A stretch of DNA of 10,205 nt from Algoriphagus sp. (GTDB lineage: Bacteria; Bacteroidota; Bacteroidia; Cytophagales; Cyclobacteriaceae), in the NCBI GenBank assembly GCA_023255285.1, contig JALRIY010000068.1:1-10205 (forward strand), read 5' to 3'. A program made the translations under genes and the position numbers. Under the pieces are notes generated by a model. That model searched no databases. It saw nothing but the letters and a program-made list of their open reading frames with translations, and was not told the origin of the DNA. Below are positions 1 to 7,385 of the stretch, piece after piece. The first letter of the stretch is position 1. Each line of letters begins with the position of its first letter.

Positions 1-1185
1 TTTACCCTGGCAGTAGTTGGTTCTACCAAATTCCCCACCCCATATTACTAAGGTTTCGTCTAGTAGCCCACGTTGCTTCAAGTCGGTAATAAGTGCAGCC
101 GATGCTTGATCTACATCTTTTGCTTGACCAATCATCTGGTTAGGAAGGTTGTCGTGTGTATCCCATCCTTGGTGATAAAGTTGCACAAAGCGTACTCCGT
201 TTTCAGAAAGTTTGCGTGCAAGAAGGCAATTGGCCGCATAAGTACCAGGGACCAAGCAATCTGGCCCGTATAATTTGACCACTGAATCTGGCTCTTTGCT
301 CACATCCGTAATTTCGGGTACTGCCGTTTGCATTCGGAAGGCCATTTCGTATTGCTGTACCTTCGTGGTAATCTGTGGGTCATTGAATTCCTGGTAGCTG
401 AGATCATTCATGGCCGCCAATTGATCTAGCATTCTCCTTCGCTGATTTTTGCTTATGCCCTCGGCATCGGAAAGGTAAAGCACAGGATCTTCAGAATTTG
501 AAAATTGTACCCCTTGGTGCCGTGCATCCAAGAAGCCGCTGGACCATAATTTTGAATAAACTCCTTGCCCATTTCCTTTTCCTCGGCTGAGCAGCACACA
601 AAAGGCGGGTAGGTTTTCATTCTCACTACCAAGTCCATAGCTCAACCAAGAACCCATACTTGGTCTGTTGCCTACCTGTGCTCCAGTTTGGAAAAAGGTC
701 AATGCTGGATCATGGTTTATGGCCTCGGTATGCATGGATTTGACAATGCATAAGTCATCGACTACCGTTGAAAGATGAGGAAAAAGAGATGAAATCCAAG
801 CACGGCTCTGGCCATATTGGTTAAAGTCAAAATAGGAGCCTACTAATGGGAAGGAACTTTGTCCGGCGGTCATTCCAGTTAGGCGCTGACCCATTCGAAT
901 GGATTCCGGGAGTTCTTGCCCAAAACTTTTGATGAGTTGGGGCTTGTAGTCAAAAGTTTCCAACTGGGAAGGAGCACCATTTTGGAAGAGGTAAATGATT
1001 CGTTTTGCTTTGGGAGCGAAGTGTGGCAAGGAGCGCATCAAGGATTCTTCTGCCTCTTTCTTGCCGGAAAAAAGATCTGGAATCAATAAAGAGCCCAAGG
1101 CTACGCTGCCTACCCCCAAACTCAAGCGAGAAAGAAATTTCCTTCTGTTGTGGTTGAGTCCTTGTTCTAAAAATTCTTTTTCCAT
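1..1185 (-). CDS. DUF1501 family exported protein (Tat signal), 3' end beyond the window
   Basis: The 395 visible codons are open from an ATG at 1185 to the window edge, so the C-terminus is missing. The N-terminus has a twin-arginine signal: R14-R15-K-F-L, then a hydrophobic stretch (about residues 20-36). The body matches DUF1501, a family in the alkaline phosphatase/sulfatase-like fold: IIYLFQNGAPSQLETFDYKP near residues 68-87, then NHDPALTFFQTG, RPSMGSWLSYGLGSEN, QYEMAFRMQ, FVQLYHQGWDTH, and WGGEFGRT close to the edge. The family has no established reaction. In Planctomycetes, Verrucomicrobia and Bacteroidota it is typically encoded beside PSCyt1/DUF1549/DUF1553 proteins, as here. The start lies one base after the stop of the upstream gene, so translation is probably coupled. 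The family call is firm; the function is unknown, and export to the periplasm is inferred from the signal. Confidence 0.93.
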   Translation of the reverse strand, partial: MEKEFLEQGLNHNRRKFLSRLSLGVGSVALGSLLIPDLFSGKKEAEESLMRSLPHFAPKAKRIIYLFQNGAPSQLETFDYKPQLIKSFGQELPESIRMGQRLTGMTAGQSSFPLVGSYFDFNQYGQSRAWISSLFPHLSTVVDDLCIVKSMHTEAINHDPALTFFQTGAQVGNRPSMGSWLSYGLGSENENLPAFCVLLSRGKGNGQGVYSKLWSSGFLDARHQGVQFSNSEDPVLYLSDAEGISKNQRRRMLDQLAAMNDLSYQEFNDPQITTKVQQYEMAFRMQTAVPEITDVSKEPDSVVKLYGPDCLVPGTYAANCLLARKLSENGVRFVQLYHQGWDTHDNLPNQMIGQAKDVDQASAALITDLKQRGLLDETLVIWGGEFGRTNYCQGK

Positions 1186-1186
1186 A

Positions 1187-3496
1187 TCAACTTTTGGTAA
1201 TGGTTTCCTCCAAATTGTATAAGCTAACTATGACCTGCATGAGCGCTGCATTTTGAGGGGTAATTGCTTGTGGATGGATGGGGAATTCTCCCACATCCAA
1301 GATTACTGAAGCATCTTTTGGATTTGTTTGAAAGTGTTGAAGCTCATCGCTGAAGTAATTCTGGAGCAATTCATTTTCTTCCGGCTTTAATTCTCTGCAC
1401 ACAATTCGTTTGAAAGCTTCGGTAATGGCTTTATCTGGGCTGCTGTATTTCTCTGAAAGCTTGATTGCCAAAACACGAGAAGCCTCTAGTACCATGGGAT
1501 CATTCATCATTGCAAGGGCTTGAAGTGGGGTGTTGGTTCTATTTCTAGATACTTCACAACGATCCCTGTTGCTTGAGTCGAAAATAATCGCTTTTGGTGG
1601 AGGGACAGTCAGTTTGATAAAGTTGTAAATCCCTCTGCGGTACAATTTATTTCCTGTATCCTGTTGGTAGTTGGCTAGGACTCCGCGTCCTGAGGTAGCT
1701 GCTTCCCAGAGACCGGAAGGCTGGTACGGCTTGACACTAGGTCCTCCAATTTCTCCGACCAGTAAACCGCTCGAAGCAAGGACCAAGTCCTGAATATTCT
1801 CTGCAGGTAGGCGCAGTCGAGGAGCCCGAGCCAAGTAAAGGTTGTCCGGGTCAACTTCCAAGTGTTTGGAGGAAATATTGGCCGATTGCCTGTAGGTGGA
1901 GGATAGTAGGATTTTTTTCAACAGTGCTTTCATATCCCATCCTTTTTCCATGAAGTCAGCTGCCAACCAGTTTAATAGTTCTGGATGTGTAGGGAGATCC
2001 CCTTGCATGCCAAAGTCCCCTGCGGATTTGACGATCCCCCTACCAAAAATCTCTTGCCAGACAAGGTTGACAAAAACACGTGCTGTTAATGGATTGTCTC
2101 GATGCGTTGTCCATTTGGCTAATCCCAATCGATTTTTTTCAAAAGTAGTGGGGAAGGGTAATATTGAGTTAGGGGTGGAGGACTCTACAGGCAATGTAGG
2201 GGAGTCGTAAGCGCCTCTGTTTAGGATATAAGTAGTCCGTTTTTGTTCCAATTCACCCATCACCGACACGCTTAACTTGCTGGAATCGGTGTGATTGATA
2301 AAACTGAGTATGCCGTCTAGGTCGTTTCGTTCAATCCAAAGGATGGGAGTTTTTGCTGGCTTTGAAACACTTACATCTCCTTCAAAGCCCTTCTCTTGCG
2401 AATTGTTGAAAAAAGCATAAAGTTGGTAATATTCTTTCTGGGAGACAGGATCGTATTTGTGGTCATGACATTGTGCACATTCCATGGTGATTCCTAAAAT
2501 TCCTTTGCTGAACGTATTCGTTTTGTCAAGTACGTATTCCACTCGGTACTCTTCTTCAATGATTCCACCTTCTTCTGTGTATTTGTGATTTCTATTGAAA
2601 GCAGTGGCCAAAAGTTGCTCTTTGGTGGGATTAGGGAGTAGGTCTCCTGCAAGTTGCCAGGTCAAAAATTGATCGTAGCGCAGATTTTTATTGAAGGCAT
2701 GAATAATCCAATCTCGGTAGGGCCATTGAGATCTGATATTGTCGTCTTGGTAGCCGTAACTATCAGAGTAGCGAGAGATGTCTAACCAGAGAATAGCCAT
2801 TTTTTCCCCGTATGAGGGGCTACTGAGTAATTGATCTAGTAATTTATCGTAGGTGTTTTCTCCTTTAAATCCTGCATATTTTTCTAGAATTTCGAGCGTA
2901 GGGGGAAGTCCGGTAAGATCCAAACTTGCACGCTTGATGAGTTTGTAGGAATTAGCCTCTGGATTAGGTTCCAGTCCCTTGTTTTTCATTTTGGATGCTA
3001 CAAAGCGATCAATCTCATTGGTCCCCCAATTACCTGCAGGTACTTTTGGCTTTTCTACCCGAGTAAAGGCCCAGTGCGGTTCGTAGTGAGCTCCTTGTTC
3101 GATCCATTTTGTGATGAGTTTAATTTCGGATTCTGTGAGGGTTAAGTTGGATTCAGGTGGAGGCATAATTAACCCTGGATCAGCGCTAGTGATTCGGTGA
3201 TAAACTTCTGAGCTGAGTGGCTTGCCCTTGACTAAGGCAAATCGCCCTGGGCTATCTTTCAAAGCAGCAAATGCTCCTTCTTCGGTATCTAGGCGGAGTT
3301 TTGCTTCTCGCTTATTCGCATCAGGGCCGTGGCATGCAAAGCATTTATCAGAAAGAATGGGCCGTATGTGGAAGTTGTAACTGATTTGCTCCCCTCCTTG
3401 TAATTCAGGTGGGGCGACAGCATTTTGGGCGCAACTCCCTAAGCTGGCAAGGCTCAAAGTCCAAATAAGCCCTCGAATTAGGCTTGGATAAGTCAT
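1187..3496 (-). CDS. PSCyt1-DUF1549-DUF1553 cytochrome-type lipoprotein
   Basis: This 769-aa protein has the usual domain order of the planctomycete-type cytochrome family. It opens with a lipoprotein signal ending LASLGSC (Cys22). A haem-binding CFACH motif follows (C52, C55, H56) with a downstream IMPPPES. DUF1549 covers about residues 156-362 and contains a second CAQCH motif (C340, C343, H344) followed by DHKYDP. DUF1553 begins near residue 455 (NRLGLAKW, NPLTARVFVN) and includes PTHPELLNWLA and NRTNTPLQALAMMNDP. The end, NLEETITKS, is typical, so the protein looks complete. The linker between DUF1549 and DUF1553 is short and I see no LamG-like insert. An in-frame TTG at 3559 would add 21 residues. 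I prefer the ATG at 3496 because it puts the lipobox at a normal distance. The partner gene is DUF1501 immediately downstream. A redox or envelope role is inferred from the CxxCH motifs; no substrate is known. Confidence 0.94.
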   Translation of the reverse strand: MTYPSLIRGLIWTLSLASLGSCAQNAVAPPELQGGEQISYNFHIRPILSDKCFACHGPDANKREAKLRLDTEEGAFAALKDSPGRFALVKGKPLSSEVYHRITSADPGLIMPPPESNLTLTESEIKLITKWIEQGAHYEPHWAFTRVEKPKVPAGNWGTNEIDRFVASKMKNKGLEPNPEANSYKLIKRASLDLTGLPPTLEILEKYAGFKGENTYDKLLDQLLSSPSYGEKMAILWLDISRYSDSYGYQDDNIRSQWPYRDWIIHAFNKNLRYDQFLTWQLAGDLLPNPTKEQLLATAFNRNHKYTEEGGIIEEEYRVEYVLDKTNTFSKGILGITMECAQCHDHKYDPVSQKEYYQLYAFFNNSQEKGFEGDVSVSKPAKTPILWIERNDLDGILSFINHTDSSKLSVSVMGELEQKRTTYILNRGAYDSPTLPVESSTPNSILPFPTTFEKNRLGLAKWTTHRDNPLTARVFVNLVWQEIFGRGIVKSAGDFGMQGDLPTHPELLNWLAADFMEKGWDMKALLKKILLSSTYRQSANISSKHLEVDPDNLYLARAPRLRLPAENIQDLVLASSGLLVGEIGGPSVKPYQPSGLWEAATSGRGVLANYQQDTGNKLYRRGIYNFIKLTVPPPKAIIFDSSNRDRCEVSRNRTNTPLQALAMMNDPMVLEASRVLAIKLSEKYSSPDKAITEAFKRIVCRELKPEENELLQNYFSDELQHFQTNPKDASVILDVGEFPIHPQAITPQNAALMQVIVSLYNLEETITKS

Positions 3497-3740
3497 GGGT
3501 TTCACTGTTAATGTGAAAAAGTTAAAAAAAAATCTTGAATTTGCGGTATTAGCTAGCAATTGGTTAGTAAGAAGTTGAACTAAAAAGATAGAATAGCTAG
3601 TTTCATGGGACAGGCTAGCTACAAATTCTTGTTAATCTGATAAAAAACAGCAATTCCTTCCGTTATTTGTGAAATTAAAAAGTGGAATAGTTTAAATGAG
3701 CTCCTCTTTATTTTTTAAGTGAATCGAATAGACCTATACG
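3497..3740. other. Divergent intergenic region
   Basis: These 244 bases separate the minus-strand cytochrome/DUF1501 operon from the plus-strand UDP-sugar dehydrogenase genes, so both promoters should lie here. The region is A+T-rich. It has several AGCTAG/CTAGCT words (3551-3556, 3595-3600, 3615-3620) and an A-run near 3524-3532. Near matches to the Bacteroidota -7 element TAnnTTTG occur as TATCTTTT (minus strand, 3590-3583) and TATTTTTT (plus strand, 3709-3716). Neither has a TTTG at the expected -33 spacing, so I do not call a promoter. No gene or RNA is recognisable. Confidence 0.6.
3595..3620. repeat. Inverted repeat AGCTAG-N14-CTAGCT upstream of the first dehydrogenase
   Basis: AGCTAG at 3595-3600 and CTAGCT at 3615-3620 form 6-base arms around a 14-base spacer. 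The 10-mer TAGCTAGTTT at 3594-3603 recurs exactly at 5214-5223, upstream of the second dehydrogenase. It may be an operator half-site arrangement. The arms are short and nearly self-palindromic, so chance is a real alternative. Confidence 0.35.
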
Positions 3741-5144
3741 ATGTTAAAAATTAAAAATATTTGTTGCATTGGTGCCGGTTATGTGGGAGGTCCTACCATG
3801 GCGGTATTGGCACTCAAATGTCCAGACATTCGAGTGGTGGTGGTTGACGCCAATGCTGCTCGAATTGATGCTTGGAACCAAGAAGATTTAGCACAGTTGC
3901 CAATCTATGAGCCGGGACTGGCAGAGGTGGTTGCAGAAGCTAGAGGAAGAAATTTATTTTTTTCAAAGGAGGTGAGTAAAGGTATTCAGGAGGCAGACAT
4001 GGTTTTTATTTCGGTAAATACGCCTACCAAAACCTATGGGGAAGGGAAGGGAATGGCCGCGGATTTAAAGTGGGTTGAGCTTTGTGCGCGACAGATTGCT
4101 GAGGTAGCCACTACCCCGAAAATTGTAGTAGAAAAATCTACTTTACCGGTTCGTACTGCTCAAGCCATCAAGGATATTTTGCACAATTCACCAAGTAAAA
4201 TTTCTTTTCAAGTACTATCTAATCCAGAATTTTTGGCAGAAGGAACTGCGGTAGAAGACTTATTGAATCCCGATCGTGTGTTGATCGGTGGTGATCAGAG
4301 TAGTGAGGGTAAGGCTGCTATTCATGCACTAGCTACTATTTATGGAGCTTGGGTTCCGGAAGAAAAGATTTTAACCACCAATTTGTGGTCTTCCGAATTA
4401 AGTAAGTTAACCGCTAATGCATTTTTGGCCCAGCGTGTTTCCTCCATCAACTCGATTTCTGAATTGTGTGAGATGACAGGAGCAGATGTAGAGGAGGTTG
4501 CTAAAGCAATTGGAATGGATGCACGAATAGGGCCAAAGTTCTTAAAGGCCTCTGTAGGCTTTGGTGGTTCTTGCTTCAAAAAGGATATTTTAAACCTGGT
4601 TTACATTTGTAGAAGTTACCAACTTCATGCCGTGGCTGATTATTGGGAACAAGTAATTCGAATCAATGATCACCAAACCGAAAGATTTGCCAAGCAAATC
4701 ATAAAAAGTCTGTACAATACCGTCAATGGTAAAAAAATTGCTTTTCTAGGCTGGGCTTTCAAAAAAGACACCAATGATACCCGAGAATCTGCTGCCATCT
4801 ATGTGGCAGATTACTTACTTGATGAATGTGCACATGTTGTGGTATACGACCCCAAGGTATCCAAAGAAAAAATTTATGCAGATTTGGACTTTTTGGGAAC
4901 GCGTTCCAGTGAAGAAAACAGGAAGTTGGTTTCGGTGGTTGACTCTGCCTACAAGGCCTGTGCAGATGCAGCGGCAGTAGCTATTTTGACGGAGTGGGAT
5001 GAATTCGTGGTTTTGGATTGGAAGCAAATCTATTCGCTGATGAGGCAACCAGCTACCCTTTTTGATGGGAGAAATATTTTAGATGTGGAGCAAATGGAAA
5101 AGTTAGGTTTTCGATTTCAAGGGATTGGGAAGCCTGCAAATTAA
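3741..5144 (+). CDS. UDP-glucose 6-dehydrogenase (eukaryote-like class)
   Basis: This enzyme oxidises UDP-glucose to UDP-glucuronate with two NAD+, in the cytoplasm, supplying surface polysaccharide synthesis. The 467 residues are the usual length for the class. The N-terminal Rossmann motif is G11-A-G13-Y-V-G16-GP. Then come VNTPTK, the EKSTLPVRTA segment, SNPEFLAEGTAVEDLLNPDRV, ELSK222LTAN226 and the catalytic cysteine C278 in GFGGSCFKKD. The UDP-binding C-terminal domain starts near IAFLGWAFKKDTNDTRES. K222, N226 and C278 correspond to the catalytic Lys, Asn and Cys of animal UGDH, which this sequence resembles more than the short Ugd type. The ATG at 3741 places the Rossmann motif immediately at the N-terminus, as expected. 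A second nucleotide-sugar dehydrogenase follows 110 bases downstream. The family is certain. Specificity for UDP-glucose is a strong inference from class membership. Confidence 0.95.
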   Translation: MLKIKNICCIGAGYVGGPTMAVLALKCPDIRVVVVDANAARIDAWNQEDLAQLPIYEPGLAEVVAEARGRNLFFSKEVSKGIQEADMVFISVNTPTKTYGEGKGMAADLKWVELCARQIAEVATTPKIVVEKSTLPVRTAQAIKDILHNSPSKISFQVLSNPEFLAEGTAVEDLLNPDRVLIGGDQSSEGKAAIHALATIYGAWVPEEKILTTNLWSSELSKLTANAFLAQRVSSINSISELCEMTGADVEEVAKAIGMDARIGPKFLKASVGFGGSCFKKDILNLVYICRSYQLHAVADYWEQVIRINDHQTERFAKQIIKSLYNTVNGKKIAFLGWAFKKDTNDTRESAAIYVADYLLDECAHVVVYDPKVSKEKIYADLDFLGTRSSEENRKLVSVVDSAYKACADAAAVAILTEWDEFVVLDWKQIYSLMRQPATLFDGRNILDVEQMEKLGFRFQGIGKPAN

Positions 5145-5214
5145 GTTTTCAGGTTCAGGAAAATGAATAGTTAATTTCCATTTTTACTGAATTTCTAATT
5201 GTATTCAAATCTTT

Positions 5215-5231
5215 AGCTAGTTTGACTAGCT
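5215..5231. repeat. Inverted repeat AGCTAG-TTTGA-CTAGCT between the two dehydrogenase genes
   Basis: Perfect 6-base arms (5215-5220 and 5226-5231) enclose a 5-base loop, ending 23 bases before the GTG start of the next gene. The repeat shares TAGCTAGTTT with the region upstream of the first dehydrogenase. It could be an operator or a small leader hairpin. The stem is too weak and lacks a T-run to act as an intrinsic terminator. Confidence 0.4.
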
Positions 5232-5254
5232 GTTACAGAATAAACTAAAAGCGA

Positions 5255-6556
5255 GTGAAGCCACTACAAGAAGTAAAAATTGCAGTAATCGGACTTGGCT
5301 ATGTTGGCCTTCCATTGGCAGTTGAATTTTCAAAAAAATATCCAGTTATTGGATTTGATATCAACCAAAAGAGGGTAGTGGAGCTGGTTTCAGGACACGA
5401 TACCACCTTAGAAGTATCCGATGCTGACCTTGCTTCTGTTTTGGTCACTTCCAATCCTCAGGTGGGTCAATCGGGCTTATTTCCAAGCTTTGATTCCAAT
5501 TCATTGGAAGCGTGCACCGTATTTATTGTGACGGTACCAACTCCTACTGATAAGCACAATCGACCTATACTCATTCCTTTATTAAAGGCTTCTGAAAATA
5601 TTGGCAAGTATTTAAAGCAGGGGGATGTGGTCATTTATGAATCTACCGTATATCCTGGAGTAACGGAGGATGATTGTGTACCAGTATTGGAAAAGGTTTC
5701 TGGATTAAAGTTTAATGTTGATTTTTATGCAGGCTATTCTCCAGAGCGTATCAACCCTGGGGATAAGGTTCACACCGTAGCACAGATTGTAAAAGTTACT
5801 TCTGGCAGTACCCCAGAAATTGCAAATTTTGTAGATGCCTTGTACAGGAGCATTATTACCGCTGGGACCTACAAAGCAACTTCAATTAAAGTTGCCGAAG
5901 CTTCCAAGGTAATTGAAAACTCCCAGCGGGACATCAATATTGCATTTGTAAATGAATTGGCCAAGATTTTCAATCTTTTGGGAATTGATACCCAGGAGGT
6001 ATTGGAAGCAGCTGGTACCAAATGGAATTTTTTAAAGTTCAAACCAGGTTTAGTTGGTGGGCATTGCATAGGTGTAGATCCATTTTATCTGGCTCAAAAA
6101 GCACAAGAAGTAGGATACCACCCAGAAATTATATTAGCTGGTCGTCGTGTAAATGACAGCATGGGTAAGTTTGTAGCGACTGAAATCATCAAATTGATGA
6201 TGCGAAAAGATATTAAAGTACTCGATGCGAAAGTTTTAATTTTAGGATTTACTTTTAAGGAAAACTGCCCAGATGTCAGAAATACACGAGTAATTGATAT
6301 TTACCACGAGTTGCGGACTTTTGATATGGCTGTGGAAGTGTATGACCCTTGGGCAAGTGAGGCTGAAGTGGAAGAAGAATATGGCCTCAAAATTTTTTCA
6401 GGCCCCACTCCACCTAGTATCGCTAGCTATTCAGCAGTTATTTTGGCTGTTGCCCACCATGAATTTAAATCCTTGTATCTTGAAAAAAATCCAAATCAAG
6501 TTATTTACGATGTCAAAGGAATGCTAGATCCTACGTTGATTGATGGCCGATTGTAA
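5255..6556 (+). CDS. UDP-N-acetylhexosamine dehydrogenase, TviB/WbpO-like
   Basis: This nucleotide-sugar dehydrogenase probably oxidises C6 of UDP-GlcNAc or UDP-GalNAc to the uronic acid, in the cytoplasm, for capsule, O-antigen or exopolysaccharide. The 433 residues are typical. The NAD motif is G13-L-G15-Y-V-G18-LP. It is followed by TVPTPTD, YESTVYPGVTED, YSPERINPGD, ASK218VIEN222SQRDINIAFVNE and the catalytic C271 in VGGHCIGVDPFYLA. The HCIGVDPFYL and ILAGRRVNDSM segments point to the N-acetyl-sugar (TviB/WbpO/CapL) branch rather than UDP-glucose dehydrogenase. The C-terminal domain includes LILGFTFKENCPDVRNTRV. The start is GTG. A stop (TAA 5246-5248) lies just upstream in frame and the Rossmann motif begins at residue 8, so no ATG start is possible without losing it. 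There is no clear Shine-Dalgarno site. Which epimer it uses cannot be read from sequence alone. Confidence 0.93.
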   Translation: MKPLQEVKIAVIGLGYVGLPLAVEFSKKYPVIGFDINQKRVVELVSGHDTTLEVSDADLASVLVTSNPQVGQSGLFPSFDSNSLEACTVFIVTVPTPTDKHNRPILIPLLKASENIGKYLKQGDVVIYESTVYPGVTEDDCVPVLEKVSGLKFNVDFYAGYSPERINPGDKVHTVAQIVKVTSGSTPEIANFVDALYRSIITAGTYKATSIKVAEASKVIENSQRDINIAFVNELAKIFNLLGIDTQEVLEAAGTKWNFLKFKPGLVGGHCIGVDPFYLAQKAQEVGYHPEIILAGRRVNDSMGKFVATEIIKLMMRKDIKVLDAKVLILGFTFKENCPDVRNTRVIDIYHELRTFDMAVEVYDPWASEAEVEEEYGLKIFSGPTPPSIASYSAVILAVAHHEFKSLYLEKNPNQVIYDVKGMLDPTLIDGRL

Positions 6557-6883
6557 GAATGAATCAGCTTTTGAATTCTTATTTCACTAATTAACTGTGA
6601 TTTCAGGATATTTATTCATGAATTCTGATTACATGCTTTGGCATCAGTAACCAAAGGAAAATGAGGTATGAAGTTCATTTTGATGAGCTGTGGTCTGTTG
6701 GCGCAGTGGTATTTTTTTTAACAATTAGAAAGATGTCGGATATTCAAATCACAAATTTCTTCCATTCAAAAAAAAAAACTTCATGCTAACCCAAGGAATG
6801 AAAAAGACGTAAATGTTTTAGTTACTTTGCATAGTGATTGAATAGGAATCAAGTAAAAACAAACAATAAAAATCCAATAATCC
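6557..6883. other. 327-base intergenic region with homopolymer runs
   Basis: No convincing gene is present. The stretch holds a weak stem (CTTTGG 6636-6641 with CCAAAG 6651-6656, 9-base loop), an 8-T run (6712-6719) and an 11-A run (6768-6778). A possible promoter lies just before the lipoprotein gene. A 42-codon ORF at 6661-6789 has no family resemblance and ends in residues encoded by the poly-A run, so I do not call it. The region presumably separates the dehydrogenase transcript from the exported-protein cluster. I found no strong GC-rich terminator. Confidence 0.6.
6822..6829 (+). promoter_or_regulatory. Possible Bacteroidota -7 promoter element
   Basis: TTACTTTG differs from the Bacteroidota -7 consensus TAnnTTTG at one defined position and is followed by C, as is common. 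Transcription would start near 6835, giving a leader of roughly 50 bases, A-rich near the start codon, before the lipoprotein gene. No TTTG sits at the expected -33 spacing, so the call is tentative. Confidence 0.3.
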
Positions 6884-7360
6884 ATGATGAAGCAGTCTTT
6901 GTTCTCGCTTTCCGTAAGGAAGTCTCTGTTGCTGGCCGTTCTAGTAATAATGGCTATGGGCGCATGTAAAAGCAAAAAAAAGGTAGTTGAAGCAGCTCCT
7001 ACACCGGTAGCAATAGAAGAAGTAGCAGCTCCTGCACCTGCGCCTGCGCCAATTGCTAAATCCGCAGAAGAAGTAGCAGTAGAACGTTTAGAATCCCAAT
7101 TTAATGCCATTGCAAGTTCGGCTAATTCCACCGCTGCTAACCAGACGATACAAGAAGTGTTGGGCTTGTTTGCCAACCAGGAGGTTCCTGTTTTTATTGT
7201 CATTCATGAAGAAGCTGGGGTAAAGGACTACGATGAGCCCACTACCATTAAGAAATACGCAGAATACCTCAAGGATACCAAGAAAAATTTAAACTATATT
7301 TCTGATATTCGATTGGGAGCTGGAGGAAAAGTAACAGAATTAGAGTTAAGAAGAAAGTAA
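6884..7360 (+). CDS. Small lipoprotein of unknown function, first gene of the exported-protein cluster
   Basis: The 158-aa product starts with a lipoprotein signal: basic and hydrophobic residues to about 24, then MGAC with C28 as the lipidated cysteine. Lysines follow (KSKKK). No acidic surface-export signature follows the cysteine, so periplasm-facing anchoring is more likely than surface display; this is inference. A low-complexity Ala/Pro/Glu tether follows, ending in an AP repeat (about residues 36-60). A compact C-terminal domain includes VPVFIVIHEE, KDYDEPTTIKKYAEYLKD and a final GKVTELELRRK. I recall similar KDYD-x-PTTI-containing lipoproteins in other Bacteroidota, but I cannot name a family. 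ATG codons at 6884 and 6887 are adjacent and either could be the start. The next gene begins 25 bases after the stop, which suggests co-transcription. Confidence 0.85.
   Translation: MMKQSLFSLSVRKSLLLAVLVIMAMGACKSKKKVVEAAPTPVAIEEVAAPAPAPAPIAKSAEEVAVERLESQFNAIASSANSTAANQTIQEVLGLFANQEVPVFIVIHEEAGVKDYDEPTTIKKYAEYLKDTKKNLNYISDIRLGAGGKVTELELRRK
7015..7079 (+). repeat. In-frame 14-base direct repeat within the lipoprotein tether
   Basis: AGAAGAAGTAGCAG occurs at 7015-7028 and again at 7066-7079. The 51-base offset is a whole number of codons, so both copies encode EEVA. They flank the Ala-Pro run and suggest that the tether can lengthen or shorten by in-frame duplication or deletion. Confidence 0.6.
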
Positions 7361-7385
7361 TTAACTATTTGAAAATCAAAAATAT

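Noticed and set aside
1896..2210. 104-codon plus-strand ORF inside the cytochrome lipoprotein gene
   Set aside because: It lies wholly within the DUF1553 region on the opposite strand and has no family resemblance.
3497..3559. N-terminal extension of the cytochrome lipoprotein from an in-frame TTG
   Set aside because: It would put 21 extra residues, including a Phe-rich stretch, before a complete lipoprotein signal. The ATG at 3496 gives a normal signal length.
5158..5185. Possible terminator after the first dehydrogenase (GGAAA...TTTCC then T-rich)
   Set aside because: The stem is only 5 A/T-rich base pairs with a 12-base loop, too weak to call.
5218..5224. TAGTTTG as a Bacteroidota -7 promoter for the second dehydrogenase
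   Set aside because: It has one base rather than two between TA and TTTG, and it lies within the inverted repeat; there is no supporting -33 element at correct spacing.
6690..6711. tRNA-like D-arm string (TTGGCGCAGTGGTA)
   Set aside because: No acceptor stem, anticodon arm or TTCGA-type T-arm follows; the next bases are a T-run. The resemblance is limited to one arm.
6661..6789. 42-codon ORF in the gene-free stretch
   Set aside because: It has no recognisable family or signal, its C-terminus is encoded by the poly-A run, and its length is expected by chance in an intergenic region.
6781..7203. 140-codon minus-strand ORF opposite the lipoprotein gene
   Set aside because: It is the Ala-rich shadow of the lipoprotein coding strand. 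The plus-strand frame has a lipobox and a coherent domain.
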